Source: Yponomeuta sedellus
Taxonomy: Eukaryota; Arthropoda; Insecta; Lepidoptera; Yponomeutidae
Length of the DNA stretch: 64,000 bases
Assembly (NCBI GenBank): GCA_934045075.1
Contig: OW203732.1
Location: 2,955,501 to 3,019,500, forward strand
Direction of reading: 5' to 3'
Shown piece by piece: positions 31,906-43,011 of the stretch. The notes under the pieces were generated by a model. That model did not search any database. It was given only the letters and a program-made list of their open reading frames with translations, and had not been told where the DNA came from. A program made the translations under genes and the position numbers. How positions within the stretch are numbered: position 1 is the first letter of the stretch; each line of letters begins with the position of its first letter.

Positions 31906-32918
31906 TTCATTATCAGTCTATAATCTGTACTGTTAACAAAAGTGTATTTAATTTTGTTAATTTTAGAATAAGTTATAATATTTAACAAATGTAGTTATGA
32001 AAATTTTACTGATTAACGTGCGTCAATCAGTAAAATTTAGTTAAGGTGGCCAAGCACCTAAATATAAAAAAAACTGTTAACAATGGGCCAAATTACGAGT
32101 ACATAAAGAAACAATTCACAGTGAAAGAAACAACAATTAATTAATAATTGTACAAAAAACCATTGGTAACAAACATACCTACGAGAAATCGAATGAATAT
32201 AAACTTCAATGCATCTCCTTGACTGCTTTGAACATTTTCTACTTTCTTTTCTGTTGATGGATTTTTACTTAAAACTTACAGCTAACGTTCGCCATTTCAA
32301 CGTCTTAACCGACTTTAAAAAAAGGAGTAGGTTTTTACGATGGCAATACCCAAAACAACTCGCGTTGCACATACTTTTTATTTTGTTAAAATCGGTCAAA
32401 CCTATTAGCCTCTAGTAATAAAAATATACACATACCTGCGAAAAACATAGCTCTCCTTTACATTGGCAGTTGGATAAAAAGAATAAATGGAATATAAAAG
32501 CGTGCAACTTACGCCGGGAATTACGGCTTAATTCATTAATTTCACACTCAGCCGCGCAAACCAAAATGACCCTTACGAGCTGTTCCATAAACACGAAATC
32601 CCTAGAGCGGAAATTTCTTCGAACTTTGGTCAAGCCAACTTTTGTATGCTTCAAGGGGTTGTCATAGAAACTGAAAATGTACTGCGCGCGCATCACTCAC
32701 ACTAACACACGCGCCCACCACATGCACAACTCTCCCCTCGATGAAAGAACGGGACAGCGCTTCTGGTACAGTCATTTGCAACCAGATTATGCCCTTCGCT
32801 GCGTTGAAATATCTAAAACAATGGAATATTTTTCCTTTATTCCCCTATTCAGGAACTGAATGAAAGTTATTCGTTTTTGTTAAAAAAATAATTCTAAAAG
32901 CATTTTTCGAATTAATCT
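31906..32918. other. possible upstream region of the G-gamma gene
   Basis: No repeat family is recognised from ~32420 to 33060, unlike most of the window. A short hairpin occurs at 32000-32040 ('aaaattttactgattaacg' / 'cgtcaatcagtaaaattt'). Initiator-like 'agtcatttgc' lies near 32770. No coding frame is supportable. Regulatory content is inference from position only. Confidence 0.3.
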
Positions 32919-33019
32919 GTGCCGAAACAAGTCACGCGAAAAGCATTAGAACGCGCCTGTACCGGTCTCGCTATCCCTTTCTGTCTCCACCCACTCATTG
33001 AAACGGCATGTTCCTTTAC

Positions 33020-33054
33020 AGCGATCGTAACAGTGTGCGTGTTTGATACCACAG
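33020..33054 (+). other. two candidate splice acceptors before the G-gamma start codon
   Basis: 'catgttcctttacag' ends at 33021 and 'gtgtttgataccacag' ends at 33054. Either AG could begin the exon that contains the start codon at 33065. The first has the stronger pyrimidine run. The second is closer. Which is used cannot be decided here. Confidence 0.4.
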
Positions 33055-33064
33055 ATTCTGCGCT

Positions 33065-33177
33065 ATGGACCCCAGTATACTCGCAGCCATGGACAAAGAG
33101 GCACTCAAAAAGCAGATTGAAAACATGAAGTACCAAGCCTCAATGGAGCGCTGGCCACTATCAAAAAGCATCGCCGC
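33065..33177 (+). CDS. Ggamma30A: G-protein gamma subunit, first coding exon (Ggamma30A / G-gamma-e type)
   Basis: The ATG opens 37 codons plus two bases before a GTGAGT donor at 33178. The peptide starts MDPS and contains 'KKQIENMKYQASMERWPL' then SKSIA. This is the N-terminal helix of the Drosophila Ggamma30A (G-gamma-e) type, nearly identical over the stretch I remember. Family members are ~70 residues: an N-terminal coiled-coil helix that pairs with G-beta, a short loop, and a C-terminal CaaX prenylation box. In flies this subunit works with G-beta-76C in phototransduction at the photoreceptor membrane. The second half (from about residue 38) and the CaaX box are not found downstream to 64000. 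They are probably beyond the window or missed. The exon is intact, with no stop or frameshift. Spurious longer frames cover it on both strands. Confidence 0.88.
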
Positions 33178-33230
33178 GTGAGTACAAGCATTCCATTTTT
33201 AAATTCAAAACTCGATCGTTCCATTAGTGA

Positions 33231-33238
33231 TGACGTCA
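33231..33238. promoter_or_regulatory. CRE-type palindrome TGACGTCA
   Basis: A perfect TGACGTCA within 'gatgacgtcacgcg' lies 54 bases inside the intron that follows the G-gamma exon. This is the CREB/ATF consensus. The site is short and may be chance. Confidence 0.3.
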
Positions 33239-34261
33239 CGCGGAGTGTTCTAAGTAGGCCGTACGTATCGTCCCCGGGAGTGAGCTATGGAGCTAAGTGA
33301 TGTGCAGTACGGGAGTAGCGAGGAATATAAGCGAAATTGGTGCTTTCTACTTTGACAATGAGGTCCCATTTCGCTCGGTAAAGCGTGTGAAGGGCCGCCA
33401 AGTACGTACTACATATGCGAAGGATTACATTCTGGTCCCTCACGACGGGGTTTTTCCACCGAAATTTCCCTTTTTATTTGGTCGCTTTTCGAGGATCGTT
33501 TCCTGAGACCCATAACGCTTACTTAAACACTAACATTGTTACTCCACGACTCACTACTCGGTAGACAGAGTCGACTCTTACCCTCAGTAGCAAGCAACAT
33601 TTTGCAAATATCACCCAATGTTTCTTGCATACGACTGGCCTATGAACTTTCAAAGCTTGTTACTATCTGAAAATCGATTAGATGTTAAGACTTCGTTTAG
33701 AATTTTTTGCTTGATACTACTAGGTTAGGCTCAACCGAAAATTTTAGCGGCTCCATTACTTAAACAATTCTATTTACTGATCTGCTACTGTTTCTGTGTT
33801 CATACATGGATGAATCTGAGTACACATGTTAAGGTAAAATTGGCTGAAACTATTTTAAATTGCAAATGTTATTGCTAAATTCACTCAATAAATATTCTTA
33901 TTCTTATTAAACACGCCAAAACGCCGACTAAAATAGTCTCTGGTGGAGATTTTACAAGGAAGAGACGTAATCAAAAATAAAATAAAATAAAACACCTTCC
34001 TTTTACTGGAAGCGTGTTTTTACAGATAAAATCGTAGGTTACTACCTATTATTATTTTGTTTAAATTATTCTAACAAGGCATTGTGCGTAGTTAGTTTTT
34101 TTTTTGTATCAACCTTTATAGGTACTTACAGTTACGTGCACCAACTCTTGAGTACCTACCTTTAGTATATAATAAAGTTTGTTAATAGATCTTAAGTATA
34201 AGTATGTATCAATATTCAAATTTGCACTGGCTACCCGCCTTTCTAATTAACTTCAGCAACT
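33239..34261. other. intronic stretch, unannotated
   Basis: 33240-33500 is relatively GC-rich and repeat-poor but has no recognisable coding. The rest is AT-rich. No second G-gamma exon is seen. Confidence 0.4.
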
Positions 34262-34400
34262 TTCCATAGTAAGGTTGTCTGGAAGAAATTGTTTTTAGCG
34301 ATAAGGCCACCAATTTTACTAAATAATGTACATTTGTAATTATTTTGCATTTGTTTTTTCTTCCAGTGTACAATAAAGAATATTCTTATCTTCTTATCTT
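34262..34400 (+). mobile_element. repeat N (LINE/SINE 3' end type)
   Basis: 'aaggttgtctggaagaaatt', 'agcgataaggccacc', 'ccagtgtacaataaagaata'. The same order is inserted in the 5S-headed SINE at 30850-31009. It ends with an ATTCTTATCTTCTTATC simple run. Confidence 0.6.
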
Positions 34401-34760
34401 ATCTTGAAAAAGTCAAAATAGTCAATATCTCATACATCAGGCTAGGAGAGGTTCATGTGACAAGGTTCTAACGTGTTTAAATGATAGTACACGCAATTGC
34501 TCTTTGAAGAAAATACTCAGAAAATAAAAAAAACTTTGCAGGTAGGTATGCAAAAGTTGTACAGTTGAGAACATAACTCTATCTGTATGTAGGTATATAT
34601 TATAGCAACGTCAAGTCGATGCAGGTTTATATACAAAAACATTAGGAATGTATCTATCTTATGTGATAATACTGATAATACTGGTCATATTTTACACCAG
34701 TTAGACCACTGTCTTGAAAAGCGCAACTTAATATTTGTATTTTGAGTGAATTGTGAACTA
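34401..34760. other. unannotated stretch
   Basis: No feature recognised. Confidence 0.35.
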
Positions 34761-35015
34761 CTGTGTGATGTTGGCCTAGAGAATAGCACCAACCCAAATT
34801 CTTCCCGCGGGTGTCGTAAAAGGCGACTAAGGGACACAAACCAAAGGGTGGGTAGCAGCGCCCCTGCAGTACAATTCCACCAAACTGCAATCCCCAACAC
34901 GCATGCCCAGCGTGGGGATTATGGGCATTACCCCCCAATGATGGCACAACGTTGCTATGGCGCTCATTAGGGGAGGGCTATGTCCAATAGTGGACTAATA
35001 TAGCCTGAAGAAGAA
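34761..35015 (+). mobile_element. SINE-L, full length, with RTE-type tail
   Basis: Order: 'gtgtgatgttggcctagaga', 'ttcttcccgcgggtgtcgta', 'ccctgcagtacaattccacc', 'catgcccagcgtggggatta', then the tail 'ctatggcgctcattagggga', 'gggctatgtccaatagtgga', 'ctaatatagcctgaagaaga'. The last ~65 bases match the 3' end of the RTE LINE at 58170-58235, while the body has no RTE coding. This is the expected form of a SINE mobilised by an RTE reverse transcriptase. Other copies: 3462, 8053, 30110, 46956. Confidence 0.8.
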
Positions 35016-35064
35016 CAGAAAAGAGTGAATTGACTGTCTACAGATTCAGATACAGACTTTTATT

Positions 35065-35405
35065 CATAATATATATACATTACACGACAAAAAAATATAA
35101 ATCATTAAATTATTACAGTCGAATTATACATTGCATGCGCTTATAACTATTGCTAGTCATAATCATTGTAATAAAAAACTTTATGCCACACCTGGCAATA
35201 AAGTGGCTTTTTCCGCACGCTGCGCGTACGGAAAAAGCCGCTTTCTGGCCAAGTGTAGACATAAAAAGATGTACACAACACGGGAGGTAATAAAGAAAGC
35301 TCTCGATCGCATATTTACGTCCCTCGCTTGCAGCTCGGGCCGCAAACTTCTGCGATCTCGGCCTTTCTTTGTATTACCACCCTAGTTGTGTAATGTACTA
35401 TAAAT
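35065..35405. mobile_element. twin-palindrome MITE
   Basis: Two adjacent palindromes. 35186-35258 has arms 'aaagtggctttttccgcacg' / 'gtacggaaaaagccgctttc'. 35275-35392 has arms 'acaacacgggaggtaataaa' / 'tttgtattaccaccctagtt', extending inward to 'gatcgca'. Short outer inverted matches 'tacattacac' / 'gtgtaatgta' enclose both. Non-coding. Confidence 0.65.
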
Positions 35406-35579
35406 CGTATGTTACACAATGCAAAAAATAAATTGCCAAAATTCGTAATAAATAACTAATTAAATTGAAATATTACATCGTTTGATAAACTCGTTACAGG
35501 AATAAAAATTAACCTCACATGTTTGTAAATATTAAGCTATTAAAAACTTTAAAATATCTTATAAGTCGACTATAAGATA

Positions 35580-35720
35580 TGGGCTTAATTACCACACATG
35601 CCCACGGCGAATAGGCAATTTTGAGCACCAAAGTCAATGATCCCCTGAGACTCTCAGGTTTCCTCACGATGCATTCCTTCACAATTCGTGAGGTTTGTGA
35701 TGATTGAATCTACAAAAGTT
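35580..35720 (-). mobile_element. SINE-D fragment
   Basis: 'gcttaattaccacacatgcc', 'aggtttcctcacgatgcatt', reverse orientation, degraded. Followed by GATA-rich simple repeats at 35755-35815. Confidence 0.55.
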
Positions 35721-35902
35721 AAACTTATCTAAGTCTAGAACTCAGCCATGGAGGATATATAGATAGATAGAATATTCTTTACTGTATGATACTGTATAGA
35801 TAGATAGAATATGTTTACTGTAAGGATAATACAAAACGGGAAACAAACTAAGAACTTAAAAATTAAGTTACTGAAGACTCACTTCACTAACAATCTGAAG
35901 AC

Positions 35903-36050
35903 ATACATACATACATAACCTCACGCCTGTATCCCAGAGGGGTGGGCAGAGACTGCCACTTGCCACAATGCTGCCAGATCACCTTCGCTTCATCAACGTT
36001 CATATGTTGTTGCATGCACGCAAGCCGGCTCCGGGTACTTTTCATATTCC
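35903..36050 (+). mobile_element. repeat E
   Basis: Short (CATA)n, 'ataacctcacgcctgtatcc', 'gactgccacttgccacaatg', 'cttcgcttcatcaacgttca', then 'gcatgcacgcaagccggctc'. Confidence 0.65.
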
Positions 36051-36104
36051 CCTTTGATAATACACTGAAGTCACTGAAGACCTTGGTCCTAAAATGAGAT
36101 AAAA

Positions 36105-36345
36105 GGCAATCAAAGACATCGATATCTATGCTTGCTCCTCCACTTCAGATATAATCCTACAAACATCGTTTAAGCCATACGCACCACCGGATTGAAGTAG
36201 CCGATGCTGTTTACATGACTCCCAAGATAAAATATTCTTGGTATGCGAAGGCAGACAGCGTAATTGAAGTTGATTGTTCTGAGCTCCTCTGGTGAATCAA
36301 TACCTGAGTTCACAATTTTATGCACAAAAATCATGTCATTTGGAG
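36105..36345 (-). pseudogene. LINE reverse transcriptase C-terminal fragment (jockey-like)
   Basis: The minus strand reads in one frame 'SPNDMIFVHKIVNSGIDSPE', 'ELRTINFNYAVCLRIPRIFY', 'HVNSIGYFNPVVRMA' and then a stop. DMIFxxKIVNS..SPELLxxxNFxVP and xxxxPxxRM is the C-terminal pattern of jockey-type ORF2. It is too short and too altered for a clade call, and no reverse transcriptase core remains. Confidence 0.55.
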
Positions 36346-36349
36346 AGGT

Positions 36350-37370
36350 TCCAAATAAATAAAATAAAAATACTTTATTAAAAAGTAAAAATGTGCTTAT
36401 GATACTAAATACATATTTAGTTCACACTTTTGAAATGGTCGGAGTCTCAGTATTAATGCTGTTTTTCTGTCTCCGCCGGGATTTCCTACACTTATCTTTA
36501 GCGCATTAAAACAATTGGCATGTATTTAATAAAAGGTACCAAAAATTCAAAGCAAAAACACGGAAACAAAATAAAATAAATGAAAGAGTAGAATCGGTAC
36601 CACGAGAAAGCAGAGATGTAGTTATTCGCCGACATTATCGTTCCATGATGACATGATTCCTATGTAGACAGTCCAGTAACAGTCCTTTCTTCAACCGAAA
36701 TTTATATATACTAGCTTTTGCCCGCAACTACCTTTGCGTTGAATTTGCGATACAAATGGACAGAACGTAGAGGATATTTTTAATAGAAATATTGATGGAA
36801 TAGAGTAAGGTAAGAGTAAATTAAGGTAGGTTATTTGGACCATTGTTTATGGTCAAAATCTACAGTTTTAGGAGATTGAAGTATTTTTTGCCTTCAGTAG
36901 TTGGTACCCACGTAAAATTGTCCAAAGGAGAAAAAATCTACCCGCAAATCTATGCCCGCGTAATTTAAGATTTGACCCCGTGATAATATTTCATCGTCAT
37001 GGCAAAACATAATTTTATGGGAAATTGAAGCCTTTTAATAATAAAAGGGTCGCTGTTAATTAAGGATATTCGCGGCATAAACACTGTTTTACCTTGAGAA
37101 CTTCCGGTCAAAATAACCGCTTCTATTAAAGATATATTTCGGTTGGTGAAATATAAATGCTTTTTTTGAAACATAAATTGCCACCTTTTTGCAGTTATCT
37201 CAACAATCAGGTTATGGGATTAGCTGCCTTTTAGAGTTAGTGGACGGCAGATAAGTTGCTTCAGCATGTACTGCCTGAATAAGGTATAGTCTGTCCTCTT
37301 CCTAAATACTGTCTTTGACGGTCATTAAGTTAATATTTTGGATTTAATGTAAAATGACTTTGTGTATCCC
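36350..37370. other. AT-rich stretch with generic repeat ends
   Basis: 36350-36420 has the 'aataaaatactttatt' type. 36712 'actagcttttgcccgcaact' is a common insect repeat start. No gene is supportable. Confidence 0.4.
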
Positions 37371-37374
37371 TTTG

Positions 37375-37520
37375 TGTAACCCCACTGCTGGGGCACGAGG
37401 CTCTTCCTGTATCGCAGGAAGATTAGACCATACTCCACGGGGGCCAAGTCCGGGTTGGTGGAGGATTGTAAGACAGTAGCGGGCCTTACGTTCATAATTT
37501 ATCAAGTCGCCCATACGGCC
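37375..37520 (-). mobile_element. 5S-headed SINE 3' fragment
   Basis: 'cccactgctggggcacgagg' to 'gcccatacggcctctgacat', reverse orientation. It abuts a SINE-A copy. Confidence 0.7.
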
Positions 37521-37534
37521 TCTGACATAACATA

Positions 37535-37735
37535 ACAACATAACATTTACATGCAATACATTGCTTCTGGCCCCACACTAGGATACCCTGTGTCGTGGGA
37601 ACCAGAAACAACGACATCACAAACATGTAAACATCCAAGACCTAGGCTTTTTTTTTTGTTCCCAACCGAGATTCGAACCCGGGACCTCTTGCATGGTAGG
37701 CAGACGCGCTACCGCTACGCCACAGAGGTCGTCTT
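37535..37735 (-). mobile_element. SINE-A, full length, reverse
   Basis: 'acattgcttctggccccaca', 'ggataccctgtgtcgtggga', 'gattcgaacccgggacctct' (B box), 'gcgctaccgctacgccacag' (A box). One of the two best SINE-A copies. Confidence 0.85.
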
Positions 37736-37784
37736 AACGACTGCCATCACATCAAATACTTTTACATCTATTGCAGATGATTTA

Positions 37785-38280
37785 TGCAGCGTTTTTAGGG
37801 TTCCCAACCCGAACGGTGCCAAATAGGACCCTAAACCCAAGTTTCTATCGGTCTGTCTGTCCGTCCGTCCGACCTTTCAAGGGCTTATCTAAGGAATTGT
37901 TATAGGTAGCCAATTGAGATTTTCTGTCTGATCTGTCAGGATCCTGTCGTAGTGGCAGTCCCTGACCTACCCCTCTGGGATACAAGCGTGAGTTTATGTA
38001 ATGTTGAAATTTTCACCGAGCGGATTACCTAGTAAATAGTAACATTCAAAACATTAAAAAATAAAGCGGGTCTCCCAAACAACAACAAACGAGTTTCTTC
38101 GCCGTTTTTTTTATTAAAGCTCTGTCGTAAAAACGGTACTTCACAGACCCATCAAACTCGGCGTGACTGTGCGACTTATTGTATTTATTCTGACGACTAA
38201 TAATTAATATGGCCAAGCGCGAGTCAGACTCATATTTACAAAAAAGTAAGGCGGTACGGAACCCCCGGTGCGCGAATCCA
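37785..38280. repeat. repeat P fragments and a repeat E piece
   Basis: 37795-37875 ('agggttcccaacccgaacgg', 'tctgtctgtccgtccgtccg') and 38205-38270 ('atggccaagcgcgagtcaga', 'cggtacggaacccccggtgc') recall the two ends of the repeat P element at 58600-59127. At 37925-38000 is a reversed repeat E piece ('gatcctgtcgtagtggcagt', 'ctacccctctgggatacaag'). Confidence 0.5.
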
Positions 38281-38709
38281 AAATGCGCTTTTCCGGTTAT
38301 AAAGTATTTTTGACATTCGTGAGATTTCAGATAAAAATTTCTTAAATCTGAATTCCAATTCATCTTACTTAAAGAAAACCCTTCGCAAAACACTCTAAAT
38401 CAATTTACTTACTACACAAAGATCCCTGCCCCGTTTCAATCCTATTTTTATAAAATAACATAAACAATGCAGAAAGCGAGAGATGAAAGGAATTTATTAC
38501 TACAAACAGACATTCATTCTACTTTGAGTGAAGCTACGGCTACGATCGATATCAAAACGTCTGTTGTCTGTCTGTCCGTCTGTCATATACTTAATAACAT
38601 CGGAAAGAGATTACAGACCTTTTAGCTTGCTTGGACTTCTTTTCTCAGCAACTAGTTTTGTTTGAAGGGCGTAAAAAACTTGGTCTCACAATAAGCTCTT
38701 TCATTTGAT

Positions 38710-38945
38710 ATTAGATAACCACTGTGGTGTAGCGGTAGCGCATCTGCCTACCATGCCAGAGGTCCCGCGTTCGATCCCCGGCTGGGAACAAAAAAAAACC
38801 CCCAGGTCTTGGATGTTTACATGTTTGTGATGTCACTGTTTCTGGTACACACGACACAGGGTATCCTAGTGTGGGGCTAGGAGCAATTTATGTGCCAGTA
38901 GTTTAAAATGTAAATGTTATAATTATTATGTTATGATATGTCACA
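38710..38945 (+). mobile_element. SINE-A, full length
   Basis: 'actgtggtgtagcggtagcg', 'gcctaccatgccagaggtcc', 'gcgttcgatccccggctggg', then an A-run, 'ccaggtcttggatgtttaca', 'cacgacacagggtatcctag'. It ends in TTATAATTATTATGTTATG. Confidence 0.85.
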
Positions 38946-39259
38946 CGATATATTTAACAAAACTTTTTTATTTCATGTCAAAGACCTTATGGGCGACACA
39001 GGTTAGACTGAAATTGTCAAATTTTAAAGTTCAGCTTGACAACTTGACAGTGTTATCTGAATTTTTAATGTGACAGGTAAGTTGGTATTCATACCCACTG
39101 TGCTGTTTATGTACGAACGAACGCGAATGAAAGTAATTCAATTCAATTCAGTGGCATGGACTGTCGCTCCAGGGCCTCCTTGAGGGCCTACATAGGAACC
39201 TTTTGGCTCGGGTATGTCTCGGGGCGGTTTGCTCGACAGTTAATTTTAGTTTGTTTTTT

Positions 39260-39263
<4 letters not shown>

Positions 39264-39310
<47 letters not shown>
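39264..39310. repeat. (AT)n microsatellite
   Basis: About 23 uninterrupted AT units after 'gtgtgcatat'. Confidence 0.9.
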
Positions 39311-39312
<2 letters not shown>

Positions 39313-39465
39313 ATATTTATCCGAAATAAAGAATTACAATTACAATATATATATAATATCGTCCCCGTAGAGCGGAAACTCACCAAGTCGACCTAATGAG
39401 AAAATGAGCGTTTATTAGCATTAGGATCGCATCTTTTTTCTCTACATTTCTGTCTAACTAGTTTT

Positions 39466-39640
39466 TCTGTCGCTGCCTGTACGTAATACAGAGAATAGTG
39501 TAAAGAGGTTCGAAATTTCACTGATGCCGTGAGTCGCCCATTGGCTCAATTGGTAGAGCGCTGGCACGGATAGCCAGAGGTTGCGGGTTCGAATCCCGGC
39601 ATGGGTGAAATTTTTAGCCTCTAAATAGGTTTTTAAATTT
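39466..39640 (+). mobile_element. SINE-B with an almost complete tRNA cloverleaf
   Basis: 'gcccattggctcaattggta' and 'gttgcgggttcgaatcccgg' with 'catgggtg' at the end. GCCCAT pairs with ATGGGT as an acceptor stem, CTGGC with GCCAG as an anticodon stem around ACGGATA, and GCGGG with CCCGG-type bases as a T stem. It is followed by 'ttagcctctaaataggtttt', so it is a SINE head and not a tRNA gene. Confidence 0.8.
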
Positions 39641-39667
39641 TAAAATAAAAATAGTATAAGCTAAAAC

Positions 39668-40850
39668 TTATGACATCATATTTAGAACGGAGAGTTCAAA
39701 GAGCTGATATAAATAAAAAGAACTAAATCTTCAGGGTCAGAAGTGGCCACAGAGATCGATATTGGGGCCGTTCCTCTTCCTCGTACTCGTATATGTAAAT
39801 GATTTGCCGTTCATGGTTCAAAATGTGTCAGAGATAGTGTTATTTGCAGGTAACACATTACTTATTTTTAAAATTAAGAGACAAGAGAATGACTTTGACA
39901 ATACAAATAATGCTCTCTCTCGGGTGTTAAATTGGTTTACTTCTAATAAATTACTGTTAAATTCAAAAAAGATAAAAATAAATGTATAATGTTCACTCTT
40001 CCAAATGTCAAAACGGTTGATAGCAATGTTATATTGGGGAATGACAAATTAGAGCTTCTGAATGAAACTATATTTCTAGGTATCACAATGGATCAAAGCT
40101 GCAATGTGGTCCACATATAGATAAAATTGCAAATAGGCTTAGTTCAGCAGCATATGCAGTTAAAAGATTTAGGGAACTTACTGACGTCGCAACTGCAAGG
40201 CTTGTTTATTTTAGTAACTTCCATAGTGTTATGTCCTATGGCATACTTCTGTGGGGACGGGCAGCAGACATTGAGATCATTTTCGTCTTGCAGAAGAGAG
40301 CGATCAGATTCGTTTATAAGCTAAGCAGTAGTGATTCGTTAAGAGATTTCTTTAAAGAAACTTACATCCTGACAGTTGCCAGTCAGTATGTCTATGAAAA
40401 CATTATGTATGTCAGGAAAAATACCAGTAACTTTAAAACTTTAAGTAGCCAACACAATATAAAACTAGAAATAAACAAAAACTTTTGTTTCCTCTATTTA
40501 GGCTGGTTAAGGTTAATACATCCTTCATGGGGCATTGTATTATACGCTTCTATAATAAAATCCCTGAAGATATATTAAGCTTACCTGAAACGCGGTTCAA
40601 AAAATGTTTAGCAAACTTTGTGCCATAAACGATTATTTAGATGACAATGATGTCTGGAATTAAAGATAATGCATGAGTTCTATGTTTTATAATAAATATG
40701 TAAACTTTGTTAATTAAGAACTTTGAAAAGACTAAGTTTGGAGGTTTCTGTTCATTTTTTCTTCAAAATGATCTAGATTTTGAAATGGACACCCAGTTTG
40801 AATTGTAACGTTCACTAAGCCGCCCACTTTGAATAAAACCTTTTCATTTC
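39668..40850 (+). pseudogene. LINE-H, 5'-truncated copy
   Basis: The 75-codon frame (39762-39989) reads 'VLVYVNDLPFMVQNVSEIVL' and 'LSRVLNWFTSNKLLLNSKKI', the RT palm region. The 115-codon frame (40231-40578) gives 'MSYGILLWGRAADIEIIFVL', the C-terminal region also present at 26055-26735. Frameshifts separate them. The 3' end is 'gaataaaaccttttcatttc' at 40830-40850 without poly-A. It starts directly after SINE-B, which marks the 5' truncation point. Confidence 0.75.
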
Positions 40851-41960
40851 ATTTTGCTTCTCTTCCTACTGTTAAATTCACCATTGATAGACTCGCCGAG
40901 CCCGATGTTAATGAAAACGATGAAAAAGACATTTAGCTATTGTTCTTTGTTATGGTCATTTAGGACACTTTTTGTTCTTTTTCCTTTTTCAATAAAGTTT
41001 TGAAAGTTTTTTGTAGTGTTTTCCTTCTTTGGTTCGCAAAAAAACAAATTTTGTTAGTTATGTCTGAGACTGTTATGCATTTTCAGAGATTAGTTGTAAA
41101 TTCACAAAAACGAGTTATTTCTGTGCTTATGTCTATTTTTTTATATTTTATTCAATTCATACCGCCAATTGTAACATGTACCTTTGTTATTATTTTGTAT
41201 ATTATGTTGTATTTGCTAGTGTACAATGAACAATATTCTTATCTAATATTTATTTAATTGCGATAGTAAATCGGATCTTAGGGGGCTCCGTGTAAAAAAC
41301 ATATCATTCTTCAAAACCTACCTCTACTTCTTGTTCAAAAAGGATCCAAGCTCATCTTGAACTCGCCAAAAGCCAACAAAACTTCCTCACCATGCTTGTT
41401 ATCGAATGTAGAGTCGACGTATAGACTTGCATCTTGGAACAAACAACCCAGACTGCTACCTAATCTTTAGTTTCACTTTTTATGTGTGGTTTTTCAAATT
41501 GAATTCTGAAAAGTCTATCATAATGATCCGACGTCGTTGCTTCTTTAAGCAGCTGCCTTGCCATCTCTATAGCTTCTTACAACTTTAAGCTCGTTCTTTC
41601 GATTAACATGAAAAATAAATTCACCTGACTATACAGTCAACCTTACATACTATCATTAGATCACAATGTTTACAATTTACACAGTCGGAACAACACTAGT
41701 ATCCTATTAAAAAAATATTCATGCAGATTACATGTCCTTCACTCGGGGAATGTAACGATATTTTTTTTATAATGGCTGACCGGCGCAGCTGTCTAGGCAG
41801 AGTTAGTTCTATTTGAAGGATATTGTTACTTTATGTTTTAAGTGTCAATCGATCCCAAGATAGGTTAGAAATGCGATAAAAAGAAACAATGAAAAATATA
41901 CTATTGTTTTAATTAAGCCATTTTAAAAGTTAGAGGGCTACATTGCGTTTTCCGCCTACA
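40851..41960. other. unannotated stretch with possible minus-strand coding remains
   Basis: On the minus strand, 41610-41480 reads 'MARQLLKEATTSDHYDRLFR' and 41460-41340 in another frame reads 'DASLYVDSTFDNKHGEEVLL' then 'AFGEFKMSLDPF' and a stop. The composition looks coding, but I recognise no family, and the frames do not join. The rest is AT-rich with 'tacaatgaacaatattctta' at 41222. Confidence 0.3.
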
Positions 41961-42143
41961 TTCATTCACGTTCACATTTGTTTGTTCACGTTGGCTCGTT
42001 CACATTTGCTCGTTCATGTTAGCTCATTCACATTTGCTCGTTCACGTTCGCTCGTTCTTATTTGTTCATTCACATTTGCTCGTTCACATTTGTTCGTTCA
42101 TGTTGGCTTGTTAACATTTGTTCGTACACGTTCACTCGTTCAG
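41961..42143. repeat. 14-base minisatellite
   Basis: About 13 units of the type 'tcgttcacatttgc' alternating with 'tcgttcacgttggc', each 14 bases with 1-4 changes. The 85-codon frame across it is a by-product of the repeat. Confidence 0.85.
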
Positions 42144-42562
42144 TATACGGTAGGTCGGCCTGCACCCGCCATGATAGTAGGGCGTGGGGTTTATTTTTAA
42201 TCAAATAAAAGTGGCCCATATTATTGAGTATTCAGCTCTACATCATCATTTAGACAGAGACAAAGGGAATAGAGACGCATTCTAAAACGAGGTCAGTGAG
42301 AAATATTACTACGCGTTTGCGGAGGAACACCGAGAAGAGCTGTTTTGTTCGACTTTATTGGGGTACTTAAATGAGTCATCGCGATTTTGTATTATAGCGA
42401 ATATTGTATGATAGGTAATACAAATGTATTTGCGCACTCTATTCAGTTCTGCTTGTACACTATAGTTACAGTCTGTTAGCTTTTAGAATATACCTCGGCT
42501 ACTATCACATACAATCGTATATATTCGTGTAATAGAAATATCGGAACTAATATGAAACTTAA

Positions 42563-42712
42563 TTAAGGGCTGATTTTTCAACAGTCAGATAACTTTTACC
42601 TGAGGATTAAAAATGGCGGTTTGACAGCTTATGTATGAAAATTATGTCAAACCGCCATTTTTAATCCTCAGATAAAAGTTATTTGACTAATGAAAAATCA
42701 GCCCTTAATAAA
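42563..42712. mobile_element. palindromic MITE flanked by TTAA
   Basis: Arms of about 62 bases run from 'ttaagggctgatttttcaac' inward to 'aaatggcggtttgaca' and back out to 'tgaaaaatcagcccttaa'. The spacer is ~22 bases. TTAA or TAA at both ends fits piggyBac- or PIF/Harbinger-type target choice. It is one of the best preserved MITEs in the window, with only a few mismatches. Confidence 0.85.
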
Positions 42713-42811
42713 GTTAATAAGAAAAGTTTCACACAGAGTTAATAGTTTAAATAGTATTCGTATAAATCACATATTTAATTCGTGAGTTTAATTTTGTGTT
42801 ATAAGATATTT

Positions 42812-42980
42812 CATACATACATACATACATACATACATACATACATACATACATACATACATACATACATACATACATACATACATACATACATACATAC
42901 ATACATACATACATACATACATACATACATACATACATACATACATACATACATACATACATACATACATACTTACATAC

Positions 42981-43011
<31 letters not shown>

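Noticed and set aside
32912..33136. Frames of 69-74 codons overlapping the G-gamma exon on both strands
   Set aside because: Shadows. The conserved frame is the plus-strand one starting at 33065.
39466..39640. A tRNA gene
   Set aside because: The cloverleaf is nearly complete, but the flanks are those of SINE-B and the same head recurs in at least four other places.
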